Part shown: positions 9,898 through 20,714 of the stretch, piece by piece
Numbering within the stretch: the first letter of the stretch is position 1
How the letters are laid out: every line of letters starts with the position of its first letter
Source: Cryptomeria japonica
Lineage: Eukaryota; Streptophyta; Pinopsida; Cupressales; Cupressaceae
Reading direction: 5' to 3'
Length of the DNA: 64,000 bases
Assembly (NCBI RefSeq): GCF_030272615.1
Contig: NC_081410.1
Coordinates: 287,557,957-287,621,956, forward strand
Made by a program: the position numbers and the translations under genes
Notes under the pieces: generated by a model
Database searches by the model: none
What the model was told of the DNA's origin: nothing
Seen by the model: only the letters and a program-made list of their open reading frames with translations

Positions 9898-12800
9898 ATG
9901 GCATCCTCCTCTGCACCTGAATTCATAGAAAACCCTACAGTAGTCGAGGTTATAAAACGCCCTAGGCCCATATTTCAACTAGTTCCTGAGATAGCTAAGA
10001 AAGATGACAATGTAGGTTCTTTTTCCCAAATTCCAAAGGGAGTTGTTTTTGCAGAAGATCCCAGAATATACATCCATTGCAACATAGAGGAATTAAGAGA
10101 TGAAGAAATTAAAAGCATGTATAAGACTATTATATGTGACAATTTTGGCAGTGTAAAACCTGAACATAAAATTGTTGAAACCCTAGGATTCACCGAAATC
10201 CTCTGCATTTCTAAATTTCCCAAGGAAGTGATTAGGATAGTTTTAAGTAGGGTACATGGTTCATTCTTTTGGCTTGATTCGATTCACAAAATTACAAAGG
10301 AAGCTGTGAAAGCAGTAACAGGGTTACCCTCCACCGGTAACAGACCAGACAAGACTAAGAAGGTCTCCAATGACCTAGTAATGAACTTAACTGGTGCAAC
10401 ATCAGACAGAAGGTCTCTAAGGGTTAATGATGTGACTGATGTAAACATGAGATTTGTTACTATGATTTTAGGGTACAAAGCAACTCATGCAAATAGACTT
10501 AACTTAGTTTCCAGTTTATACATTAAGAGTGCTTATGATATGGTTAAAGACAATGCAAAAATTGATGTATGTGAATGGTTACAAGATGAGTTGATTGATA
10601 ACTTAGGCAAAATCAAGAAGGATAAGAAAGGAAATTTTAGATTTGGAAATCTACTTGTATGCTTGATGCTACACATAACTAAACATGTTCCCAGTATTGG
10701 TCATAAGAACCTTGGATTTGATATACCGGTAGGAAAATAGTTAACAGACCTATTCAATAACATGGGTGAGAACAAAGAAAAGAACATTCATGACTATTTT
10801 CAAGCACTAAAGGTTAGGATGAACAAAAGGATCAGAGTATCACAGGAAATTGTTAACAAATACTAGGATGATATATGTTTTGTAATAAAAAAGGATGAGA
10901 TCTAGATGGAAGTAGTCGTCCCTAGAACTATTTGGGTAACAGAGATGGGTTATGAAACCGATGATCATATTATTAAGACTTATGCTAAAGCACTTCTAGA
11001 AGCACCAAATGAACCTAAGGAAGAAGTATTTGGTAGTGCTGAGACCATAGAAAATTAAATTCAATCTAAGAAGAGAGTGAAAAAGGTTGAAGCAGTTGTG
11101 AGAAGAGGTTCTAGATAGGCTAAGGCTATTAAAGAAGATATACTGAAACAAACTGGTATCACTGAGGATGAGTTAGGAACTCTACAGCCTGAGACTCACC
11201 TATCACCGGTAGCTACTTCTTCGGAGAGTGACATGCTTGTAACTTTCAAAAGCATTGTAAGGAAAAGGGATCCTTCATCGGCATCCACACCCTCGCCTAG
11301 AAGGACTAGACAAAAACAATAGGCAATGAGGTCTCCAGTTAGAAAGACAACACCGAAGAAAAAGTTGACACCAAAGAAGAAGAAGACTAAACAAAACTTG
11401 GCCCCTCTTGAAAAATTGCTATATGAAATCACAGAGGAAGGGAAACTCAAGAACATAGGAAAGGTCTACGATACACTATCAGCAGATGACAAAGAGCAAG
11501 TTAAAAATAGTGTTATTTTGCACCTAGATATCTATAAGAAGTTTCTGATGGAAGTGGTAGATGAACTACCGGATGAATTGTTCAAAAGACTGGAAGCAAG
11601 AAGACAAGCTATTGTAGAGCTTGATAAGAAAATCAAAATTGAAAAGTTACTTATTGTTTACCCAATAAATTCACCTAAGGAGATAGATGACTTAATTGCA
11701 CAAGCCAACTGGTCATTATTCTCTACTGCACACCAACATATTGCATTAATGGTTGGAGGAGTGAATGATGTAACAGAGGAAACAGAAAATGCATGGGACA
11801 TATTTCTTGTTGAAATAGAAAAATAGGAAGAATACAGGAACCCTAACCAATAAAGGTATACAAGAAGGAGAGAGACAAAGGAAAAGGAAAGGTTGGTGGA
11901 CCCCTGAGCATCAAAGTAAAAGACAACTTACTCCCACCGCATCCAATTACATCATGGGTAACAACTACTGAAGATCAACCGACAGATGAGAGTATGGACA
12001 TAAAGGATACAAATCCTAATCTTGAGGTACTATACACAGTTGATGTTGATACACAAAAGGTCAACATTGTGATAGATAAAGATACAACTGGCAAAATAGA
12101 TATGGCTAGTGAGCCACCAGCAACTAACAGCATTGACAATACTGAAAGAAAAGTTGAAGTTGATAACACAAAGCAATAGACAGAGAAATAGGCAGAGCAA
12201 TAGGCTCCAGAGTAGGAACAAATTCATGTGAAAACAATGCCATCGGCAACAGGAGAAGATCAAAAGCCATTGCTTAAAGAAATGGAAACACAGACTAACC
12301 TACCAGAGGTCACTACAAGCTTGGTTACTTCCTCCACTGGCAGAATTCAGAATGTTGGTTCCTCCTCAGCAGGCTCTAAATCAACAAATGTAACTGAAGT
12401 ACTTTTGGACTCCATCAAAAGGATAAAAGATTGTAGTTCACAGGCTTATAAAGCTATAGATGATACAATCCCAATTTTGAAGATGATAGCCCCTAACTGT
12501 AACATGGACAATAAGGATTCTTTAAAACAACTTGATACTTTTTGTAAATACATCACTGAGAACATAGTGACTGTCGAGCAAATAAAGGAAGAGGCATTGA
12601 AGAATAAGTTAGAAATTGAAAAGAAAAAATTCTTTGAAGATCACATAAAGAAGTGTACTAGGGAATTTGACACACTTCTACCGGAACTATGTAACTTATT
12701 GAAAGAATACAAAACTCTGTACAAAGACACTTGCAAGACAAACTTTTTGACAGTAGACATAGATAAGAAAATGAGAAAGGTACATGATGAAATCAATAAA

Positions 12801-13155
12801 CTTGCTGATAATTTTGTTAACTCACCTGATACATTATCAGTTTTTGAGCAAAGGATAACAAATTTTTGAGGAAGAGTTACTTAAGTTAGAAAGAGAAAAG
12901 GAGAGAATAGTAAATAAGGCAAAGAATTTGAGACTAAAACTGAGTCCAAGATTGGACTATCTAGCATCATTACGGAAGGAAATATCTGAGGCACTAGTAC
13001 AGGGACAAAAAACATCGATAGAGCATGTGCAACACCTCACCGGTACAGTTAAAAGAACAGAGACAACAATAAAGGACAACAAGAAGTTTATGGAAAGTAT
13101 AAACGTGATTTTGGGAGATCTTTTTCAAATTGTAACCACCCAGTTACAAGGTTGA
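9898..13155 (+). pseudogene. Element A ORF2: about 1,085-codon protein of unknown function, broken by stops
   Basis: Begins MASSSAPEF at 9898. The first 280 codons are open and globular, with 'HKITKEAVKAV.GLPSTG' near residue 125. This phrase resembles the N-terminal modules called plant transposon/plant mobile domain, but the match is from memory and weak. A basic stretch (TPKKKLTPKKKK) lies near 11350-11390, followed by acidic, glutamine/threonine-rich linkers and a long coiled-coil C-terminus ending at TGA 13153-13155. Premature stops are mostly TAG (10738, 10864, 10903, 11824 and others). Element E carries the same protein; element D a divergent one. No reverse-transcriptase, integrase or protease motif is present. 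Confidence 0.75.
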
Positions 13156-13367
13156 GACTACAACTCTACTGACATCTTGACAACCTTTGTCATTGAAGCC
13201 AAGGGGGGAGTAGTAGTATGAGAAAATAACCGGCAAAAGACTTATCTACTCAGGGGGAGTTCTTATATTTTTGGTAACATATTTTTGGAAACATTTTTGG
13301 ATTACAAATTTTGGATACACTTTTGAATTTTCTCATGAGTGTTGCCATCAATGCCAAAGGGGGAGAT
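13156..13367 (+). other. Element A 3' untranslated region with repeated polypurine tracts
   Basis: Contains purine runs 'aaggggggag' (about 13201), 'cagggggag' (about 13250) and the final AAAGGGGGAGA at 13356-13366, directly before the 3' LTR. The last is the expected plus-strand primer. Extra tracts upstream are a known feature of Sirevirus-type Copia elements. Confidence 0.75.
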
Positions 13368-14204
13368 TGTTGGCATATGCACACTCCAATGAGACATTGT
13401 AGGTGATTGAAGGTTTTATCATTGATGGCAACCTTACAATCCTATGGCATTGACAAGGCATTACACTGGCAAGATAGTTCACCAACACTAGCAAGATCAG
13501 ACTCTACGCCGACACTGACAGAGAAAGGAAGCATATCGACATAGAGGCCGACAGGATTTTTGTTATATTATATTTTGTTTATTATTGTAAAATATTTTGT
13601 AAGCCGATTTGGCATCATTGTAAAATGACTCTAATATAAGAGATATCATTGTAGAACATTTGGAAGTAAGAAAGGAATATAGAAGATTGTATTTAGGCGA
13701 ATTAAGGCAGACCTATTATGCAAATTATAGGTTAAGGGTTTATGTAAGAAGCAGAGCAAAAATCGGTATTGGATCTAGCATTAAAGATGCTATTCTGAAG
13801 CAGTACAAGATACTGGATTTATATAATCCATCAGTGTAAGTCAGTGAGACTTCCCATTTTGTGTTTGAGCAGTGCCCATTTTGTGTTTGAGTAGTGAGCT
13901 CTAAGCAGTTGGCCTTCCTACATGTGCAGGCCCCTCTTGTAGCAGTAATATTCTCTTATTGGCCAGTAAGTGAATATTGTGGGTCACAAATCCCACCAAG
14001 GTTTTTCCCACACTGGGTTTCCTCATTAAATCCTTTTGTCATGGTGTTCTTTTCATGTGGATTCTTTTAATTTTGTTTATTGCATTATTTCTTGCATATC
14101 GGTACACTGTAATAATATGTTCTACATGTTTTAAGTTAAGAAATTCAATTCACCAATTTGATACTGATTGACCCCCCCTCTCAGTATTTGTGGGAACCCT
14201 AACA
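13368..14204 (+). repeat. 3' LTR of element A
   Basis: 837 bp, TGTTGG...CTAACA, aligned throughout with the 5' LTR. It has a private tandem duplication of about 22 bp ('cccattttgtgtttgagcagtg') at 13853-13896. Divergence from the 5' LTR is visible by eye, so the insertion is not recent. Confidence 0.9.
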
Positions 14205-14209
14205 TATGC

Positions 14210-15720
14210 AATCTATTCTTTAGTGTTCACATAAACCAATTTGACTTCCTTTTCTTCTACCTTGTCCTTCAGAAAGTTATACTTTGTTGATATATGCTTA
14301 GTCTTAGAGTGAAATAATGAATTCTTAGACATGTTAATAGCTGTAGAGTTATCATAGTAGATAACTACCGGTTCATTATAATTTACCCTGATATCCTTCA
14401 ACATTTGCTTCATCCATAAGGCTTGAGTGCAATTAGTTGCTGCTGCAACATATTCAGGCTCTACAGTAGATAAAGAAATGCATGACTGTTTTTTGTTGAT
14501 ACATGAAACCAGTTTCTTTCCAAGAAAGAAATCTCAACCAGAAGTTCTCTTCCTGCCATCAGTATCTCTTGCCCAATCTTAGTTAGTATATGCACATAAA
14601 GTGAAATAATCATTTCTAGAATACCATAAGCCGTATTATGTTGTTCCTTGCAAATACTGGAATATCCTCTTTACTAAACATTCATGATTTTCTTTAGGAT
14701 TACTTTGATATCTAGAAACAATACTTACCGCATTCATAATATCTGGTCTAGTCTAAGTTAAATATAGCAAGCCACCAATCATAGACTTATAACTTGTTGG
14801 ATTTACTAGTGTAGAAGTATTCTTGATAGATAATTTCTCACTTGTCACCATAGGAGTACTTACTGGTTTGGAATTATCCATACCATACTTCTTCAACAAT
14901 TCCCTCAGATACTTAGTTTGATAGGTAAAGATGCCTTTGTCAGTTTGAGTAATTTGCAAACCTAAGAAAAATTTCATCTCACCAATCATGGACATTTCAA
15001 ATTCATTCTTCATGTTGTTAGCAAATTCCATGCACAATTTATCTTCTCCTCCAAAAATGATATCATCAACAAATACTTTGATAATGAGAATATAATCATC
15101 AGTAATTTAATAATATATAATTACTATCAGCACTGCCTTTAGTAAAAACAAGCTTCAAAATATATTTATCCAACCTTGCATACCAAGCTCTAGGAGCTTG
15201 TTTCAATCCATATAAAGCTTTCTTCAATCTGCAAACCATATCTTTATCACCTGTTAGTGAAAATCCAACAGGTTTCTCAATTTATACTTCTTCTTCAAGT
15301 TCACCATTCAAAAATGCACATTTAACATCCCTTTGATAAACCTTATAGTTCTTATAAGCTTTATAGGCAAGAAATAGTCTAACAGCTTCAATTCTGGCTA
15401 CAGGTACAAATGTTTCACCATAATCAATTCCTTCCATTTGAGAATATCCTTTACAAACCAATCTAGATTTTTTTCCTATAACTTGACCATCCTAATTTAG
15501 TTTATTCCTAAAAACCCATTTATTTCCAATAACATTCTTATTTTTAGGTCAGGAAACTAAACTCCAAGTCTCATTTTTCTCTATCTGATCTAATTCATCT
15601 TCCATAGCCTTTAACCAATGTTTATCCTTACAAACTTCAACAATAGATGTCGGTTCAATTAGAGAAATAAGACATACCTCTTCATTTGCTACTCTTCTTA
15701 TTGTCATAACTCCCTTGTTC
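14210..15720 (-). pseudogene. Copia-B reverse transcriptase and RNase H, broken
   Basis: Read on the minus strand from about 15700 down. The RT shows '[12 protein letters not shown]' near 15175-15210 and the catalytic 'FVDD' near 15060-15080, then 'SMIGGLLYL' near 14760. RNase H follows with 'FFLGKK' and 'VVIYYDNSTAI' near 14330-14375 and stops at 14210, where element A interrupts; the last residues continue at 7482-7535. Stops (for example after 'LYLT' near 14753) and frameshifts near 15110 and 14560 break the frame. The role would have been copying the RNA into DNA in virus-like particles. The parallel gene in Copia-F is at 54720-57606. Confidence 0.85.
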
Positions 15721-15863
15721 CTGTCTCCAATTATTTGATCTTCAGAAAGATTTAACCTTACATACCTTGGTGTCTTCTGAACTTCAGGTCCATTACTATG
15801 ATCATTAGCGACAGTTGAATTTTCTGATTGTGCTGGTATAACTATCTCATTTTCCTTTACTAT

Positions 15864-16640
15864 TCATGGCATTGTCAATTTAGTTATGATCATTTCCACT
15901 ATCGGTTCTCTGTCATATGATATAGATTGATTTCTGTATTGCTCATCCACTTTCACATTAGCACTCTCCACAATTTTTTGCAATCTTTTGTTATAACATC
16001 TATTTGCTTTGCTTTGAATTGAATAACCAAGAAATATCCCTTCATCACATCTAGGATCAAACTTTCCAAATGAATCATCTCTTTTGATATAGCATTTACT
16101 TGCAAAAATTATGAAAAATTTAACAATAGGTGTATGTCCAAACCATAATTCATAAGGGGACTTACCAGTTTCACCTTTGATGTGAACTCTGTTGAATGTG
16201 TAGATAGTTGTACTCATTACTTCTCTCCTGTAGATGTGAGGAAATTTGGCTTCCATCATCATAGATCTTACTGCATCCAAAATGGTTTTATTCTTTCTTT
16301 CCACTACTACATTATGTTGAGGAGTCCGAGGTGCAGATGACTGTCTCCTAATTCCATTTGTCTCACAATAACTGTTGAATTCATGAGAAGTGAACTCACT
16401 GCCTTGATTTGATCTTAGACATTTGATTTTCAATCCAATTTCTATTTCAACCTTTTCTTTAAATATCTTGAATTTCTCAAAGGCTTCAGACTTCTCCCTA
16501 AGAAAATTCACCCACATCATTCTAGAATAGTCATCAATAGTCAACATGAAATACCTATCACCTTGAAATCTTCTAGTCCTTGCTGGACCACATAAGTTAG
16601 TGCGAATCAAATCAAGTACATCATTAGATTTATCATGTAT
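15864..16640 (-). pseudogene. Copia-B integrase core, broken
   Basis: The 248-codon frame shows the Copia integrase core: 'IDDYSR' (first acidic residue), then 'LRSNQGSEFTS' where the family has D in SDNGGEF, and 'VVERKNKT' with the glutamate. The second catalytic aspartate is therefore N here. The 'YELWFGHTP' and 'FLGYS' phrases typical of Copia follow. A deletion near 16640 removed about 25 codons of the upstream zinc region still seen in Copia-F across the E insertion ('KPHSNPICKEC'). Confidence 0.85.
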
Positions 16641-17160
16641 TCAGGTATATCTCTAACTGCCTTAGTTTAATTGATCTTAACAATACAATAAAAATTAACA
16701 TGACATAGCCTCTTATGCCATAACCAAATCTCATCAATATGAGCAATCAAACATGTCTTATTACTAGTGTTCAAGTGAAAGATATTACCTCTAGTCTGAA
16801 TACCAGTTGCAATCTCCAAACTAGTCTTGTTAATGATTTTGCATTTTTAATCTTTAAACTGAAGTTGGAAACCCTTGTCCACTAAGTGACCAACACTTAA
16901 AAGATTATGTTTTAAACCTTCTACATAATAGACATTGTTAGTATTATGCTTACCATCCAAAGAAATAGTACCTCTACCTTTGATCATACATGCTTTGTCA
17001 TCTCCAATTCTGACTTGACCACCATTGTATTCTTGCAGGGATAGAAATTTCCCTTTATCTCCAGTCATATGATGTGAGCATCCACTATCAATTACCCATT
17101 CATACTTATCTTTAAATTTTTCTACCAGGGCTTTTTCTTCATTCATGATAGCCAGTTCTA
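16641..17160 (-). pseudogene. Copia-B protease and GAG-pre-integrase region, broken
   Basis: Minus-strand 'WVIDSGCSHHMTGD' (near 17070-17115) is the Copia aspartic protease active site DSG. 'GLKHNLLSVGHL' and, after a stop near 16847, 'LWHKRLCHV' (near 16700) are the GAG-pre-integrase signature. The same block in Copia-F is at 46402-46970. Confidence 0.85.
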
Positions 17161-18253
17161 GTTCATCTTCCTTTAAAGCATAGAATACCCATTGCTTTCC
17201 ATTGCCAGATCCACTACCAGAGTCTTTTATCGGGTCATCCCTAGAGTCATCACTTACTCCTTCCTCATCCTCTATGTAGCATTGTTTACTTTTCTTGAAT
17301 CTATATCTGTTCTAGTTAGGCTTAAATGATTTCTTAACTCTTTCCTCAAACCTAGCATTTCTTTCAGGATATCTAGATGCAAAATGACCAATCTTATTAC
17401 ATGCAAAACATTTAAAAGGTGCTTTTCCTTCATACTTACTTCTTGTCGGTCCTTTAGGTACTCTTCTAGCAAATAAGGCTTCAATTTGCTCAAATTATTC
17501 ATCTTCTTTCCTCATGTCTTCCAATTATTTTGCATATAGGACTTTCCAATCACTTTTGCCGGTAGATGATGATGATGATGCATGAAAATCAAATTCAGAC
17601 TTTACAACTCTAGAAGATCCAAATTCTTCAAGCTCAAAAGCAGATAGTTTCCCAATCAAAATGTCTTTGTTAACTGAAGAGTTGGCCATTGTTCTCAGCT
17701 CATTAATTGTAGTTGCCTTCATCTTGTAAGTTAATGGAAGGGCTCTCAAGAATTTGGATACTATTTCATCTTCACTCAGAAATCCTGCACAACATTGAAT
17801 TCCCATAACAATCTCATTTACTCTTTCCATAAACACAATAATTATTTCATTATCTTTCATCTTTAAGTTTTCATATCTTACCCGGTAACCATCAAGTTTA
17901 GCAATTTTGACAGTAGGATAACCTTCATTCAGAATTTGCAATTTATCGCACATAAACTTAGCCAATGATTTATCAGTCAATCCCATGATCTGCTGATCAG
18001 TAAGTGCACACAAGAGGGCTTCTTTAGCTCTACAATCATTTTCAATATTCTTGTCTAAGTCTATAGGAGTAGGATTGCCAGATTTTAGATCATAAGTTGT
18101 GTATCCTTTCTCAGTGATCTCCCAAATATCTTTGTCAAGACATCTAAGCTGAGTCTCCATTCGAATTTTCCATATCCCATAATTTGGTCCATCAAACTTA
18201 GGGATTTCTCTTCTGAAAATAGTTGTTGGTGGATTTGAAGTGTTAGCTGCCAT
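17161..18253 (-). pseudogene. Copia-B gag with one zinc knuckle, broken
   Basis: ATG at 18253 (minus strand), 40 bp past the primer site. Residues about 15-200 match the UBN2-type Copia gag: 'FDGPNYGIWKIRME' start, 'ALTDQQIMGL', 'LKMKDNE' and 'LRALPLTYK'. A stop at 17525 interrupts before the zinc knuckle 'CFACNKIGHFASRYPE', in which the last cysteine is Y; Copia-F retains C. A further stop occurs near 17310. The protein would form the particle shell. Confidence 0.87.
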
Positions 18254-18292
18254 ATAATCTACCTCAAGCAGTTAAGCTTTTGCAAAATAGGA

Positions 18293-18310
18293 CCAAAGCT
18301 CTAATACCAA
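18293..18310 (-). other. Primer-binding site of Copia-B
   Basis: The minus strand reads TTGGTATTAGAGCTTTGG next to the LTR end at 18312, complementary to initiator-Met tRNA apart from an A/C change. Confidence 0.88.
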
Positions 18311-18311
18311 T

Positions 18312-19575
18312 TGTTAGGATAACCGGTGAACAACTGAGAGAGGGGGGGGATGAATCTGTTGTTAACAGATTATGTTAATTAATCCACTTAATAACCTTTA
18401 ACGAGATTAAGTATTGATAAAGTAGAAATAGATACCAGTAAACAATACAACTTAACAATTAAAGAGATAATCAATGCAAAGAAACCATACCACATAAAAC
18501 CATGATTTGTACATGGAAAACCCGGAAAGGGAAAAACCACAGTGGGAAGCCTACCCATAGTCAGATGATACATCTGCAGAAAGTATGTGATACAATGAGG
18601 GGCCTACACATGCAAGAAGGCACACTGCCTAGAGCGCATTGCTCACTACAAAAGAGTCTCACTAACTACAGAGAGGTTATAACCACCTCAATATAAATGG
18701 ACAACAATCCAGAGTAATGAACTTCCAGAGATAGCATCTACCATGCCTGATTACAGTCCCGATTAAGCTCAATACTGGAGGCCTTTGACCTCTTCCTTAA
18801 TCCCAATTTGATCACCTATGATCACCCAAATCTCCTTTGCATATGATATTGCATTTCAAGACCACGACACTTATTCCACATTCCCATACCATGATATACA
18901 ATGAGATCTTACATCATTTTATACCAATCCTAAGGCCTATACTAATTAGGTCGGCCACCTAAAAGATATTACAATAAGATCTTTACACAAATCCATATCA
19001 AATGATATGTCATGTCGGATTAAGAACAAAACAACAATAACCAATCCATAAAAGATCCTGAAACATCTCGGTAATGTGTAGAGTACACGTTAACATGATA
19101 TTAGGTCATAACCTAGATAGGCACCAAACTCATTCTTGGGTCCACCATGCTAAAGCAATGTCTTCAAGATGTTTGAAGCATGATCAAAGAACATCTCTAG
19201 CATCTGGAAATCCATGTAGAAGCCGCACCAACACCACTTTTGCATCCTGTCAAGATTCCTCAGTAAAAGCTCTGCAGGTTAAACCTTAAACTAATGTCAG
19301 TAAAGGTTTATAAGAGTGTATGATATCATCTGCTCACCAAGTCAATACCAACTGACCAAAAAATGCTCTAGTAATATGTAACACATAAAATCAAACATAC
19401 TCCATTGATCCAAACATGCTAGAAGTGTCCAAAAGATAGTCTCTTCTACCGGTAACACTAGATCTTTTACCGATAACCCAAGCCTGTCTGCCAGTAAACA
19501 ACCATAATAGCTAGTGTTGACATCAATGATAAGACATCAATGTAACACATAATCAATTCATCCATAATGCCAACA
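18312..19575 (-). repeat. 5' LTR of Copia-B
   Basis: 1,264 bp, TGTTAGG...CCAACA on the plus strand. Same family as the Copia-F 3' LTR (57952-59230, opposite orientation). It carries the conserved 'ctgcctagagcgcattgctc' motif (18626-18645, reverse complement of the motif in the other LTRs) and the 'ggaaaacccggaaagggaaaaaccac' block at about 18516-18541. Confidence 0.9.
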
Positions 19576-20714
19576 TGATCTGGCATTGTGTTGTTTGGAG
19601 TGGCGTGTGGGGGTGCGCTCTTTATTGATTGCCTTCCACCAAGGCTATCTAGCCATGGTTGAACGCCTAAGAGTCTTGATTGAGCAAACAAAAGCTTCCA
19701 CTACATCTGTCACATAGGTAAATGAATTCAATGAATTTTATTTAAAATTAAATACTTGTGCAATCTATTCAATATTAATTTCCACCATAAAGTAATTATG
19801 TGCCTATTTGTTTTAAACAAGCAAGCAATAAAAATACTACACATGACATTGGAATGCAACTTGGTAAGGGTGGAGCACAATCTGCAGATGAAGGTTATGG
19901 TGTGCATCTCAGTACTGGATGTATTCATGTGCTATACAAAATGTGGTATGGATTAATACAATAAAACATATTTAATTGCAACTAGTGTATTAATTAATGT
20001 AATCTTTCATTTTTCAACTTTAGTGCTTATAGAGTGTGATCAACATGTTGAGCATGAACATGCAGACAAGATCAGGAACATGATGAGGCCCCATCAGGTA
20101 AAGATGACCACTCTAATGTTCTTTTTAAAATATATATTGAATTATAATTGATGTATTAATTAATGTAACCTTTCATGTTTCAACCCTAGAGGATTTAGAG
20201 GGTGTTCAGCATGTTGAGCATGAGGCTATAAGACAAGATTAGGAACACGATGTGGCCCCATCAAGTAAAGAGGACCAATATAATTTTATTTTAAATATAT
20301 ATATTTAATTGCAATTGGTGTATTAATTAATGTAATCTTTCATGTTTCAACTCTAGAGGATTTAGAGGGTGTTCAACATGTTGATAATGAGGCTATAAGA
20401 CAAGATCAAGAACATGATGTGGCCCCATTAGGTAAAGAGAACCACTCTAATGCTCTTTTAATTAATGAAATACTTTTAACAATAATAATAAAACATATCA
20501 ATTTAACATTTATTTGTTATTGTACTAGACCCCCCTTGCAGTGACCTCCACATCGTGAGTACACGACCAGGCATACATTAAGATCATGAGCAAAGGGTAG
20601 AACAACTAAAGGGGGGATATGGTTTAGAAAATGATACTCCACCTCTTTTTTTAGCTGCAAAAAAAGAGAGAGATTGTAATCATATTATGACAACCATATT
20701 TTTTATAATATGTT
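19576..20714 (+). pseudogene. Decayed multi-exon gene of unknown function, split by Copia-B
   Basis: Plausible exons with AG/GT borders and matching phases. Exon a is 7175-7191 plus 19581-19717; without Copia-B it is open for about 50 codons up to a terminal TAG directly before GTAAAT, where CAG|GT would be the usual border. Exon b is 19822-19945. Exon c is present three times, 20024-20097, 20190-20264 and 20357-20431 (phase 1-1; 75 bp in the last two). Exon d is 20529 to about 20714. The predicted peptides ('EGVQHVEHEA', 'GYGLENDTPPLFLAAKK') match no family I know. Stops in c2 and d and a 1-bp loss in c1 indicate a pseudogene. It could equally be part of an older DNA transposon. Confidence 0.4.
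19975..20475 (+). repeat. Tandem repeat, about 167-bp unit, three copies
   Basis: Each unit holds 'gtgtattaattaatgtaa.cttcat.tttcaac.ctag', then a 75-bp exon-like block and '.gtaaag', then an AT-rich tail. Exon-like starts are at 20024, 20190 and 20357, a period of 166-167 bp. Confidence 0.85.

Larger units (their letters stand above)
7536..14204 (+). mobile_element. Element A: pol-less LTR retrotransposon of the A/E/D family
   Basis: Two LTRs (7536-8365 and 13368-14204), an initiator-Met primer site and a polypurine tract bound a 5.0-kb interior. The interior encodes a coiled-coil/zinc-knuckle protein and a second long protein but no protease, integrase, reverse transcriptase or RNase H. 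Target duplication tatgt/tatgc (7531-7535 and 14205-14209, one mismatch) and continuity of the disrupted Copia RNase H prove the insertion. Many TAG stops show it is inactive. Element E (46971-53530) is a close sister and element D a distant one. Confidence 0.9.
7192..19575 (-). mobile_element. Copia-B: Sirevirus-like Copia retrotransposon, interrupted by element A
   Basis: The order on the minus strand is LTR, initiator-Met primer site, gag, protease, integrase, reverse transcriptase, RNase H, LTR, which is the Copia order. A perfect 5-bp duplication TGATC lies at 7187-7191 and 19576-19580 and fixes both ends. The left (3') LTR keeps only about 290 bp. The rest of that LTR and the polypurine-tract region are deleted, so RNase H codons run straight into LTR sequence near 7481. 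Element A sits within the RNase H region. All genes carry stops or deletions, so the copy is dead. Copia-F is a second member of the same family. Confidence 0.92.

Noticed and set aside
19467-19691. Open frame across the Copia-B LTR end
   Set aside because: It crosses the target duplication, so it is an insertion artefact.
19728-19928. Minus-strand 66-codon frame
   Set aside because: The plus strand has the better case: phase-compatible exon borders at 19822-19945.
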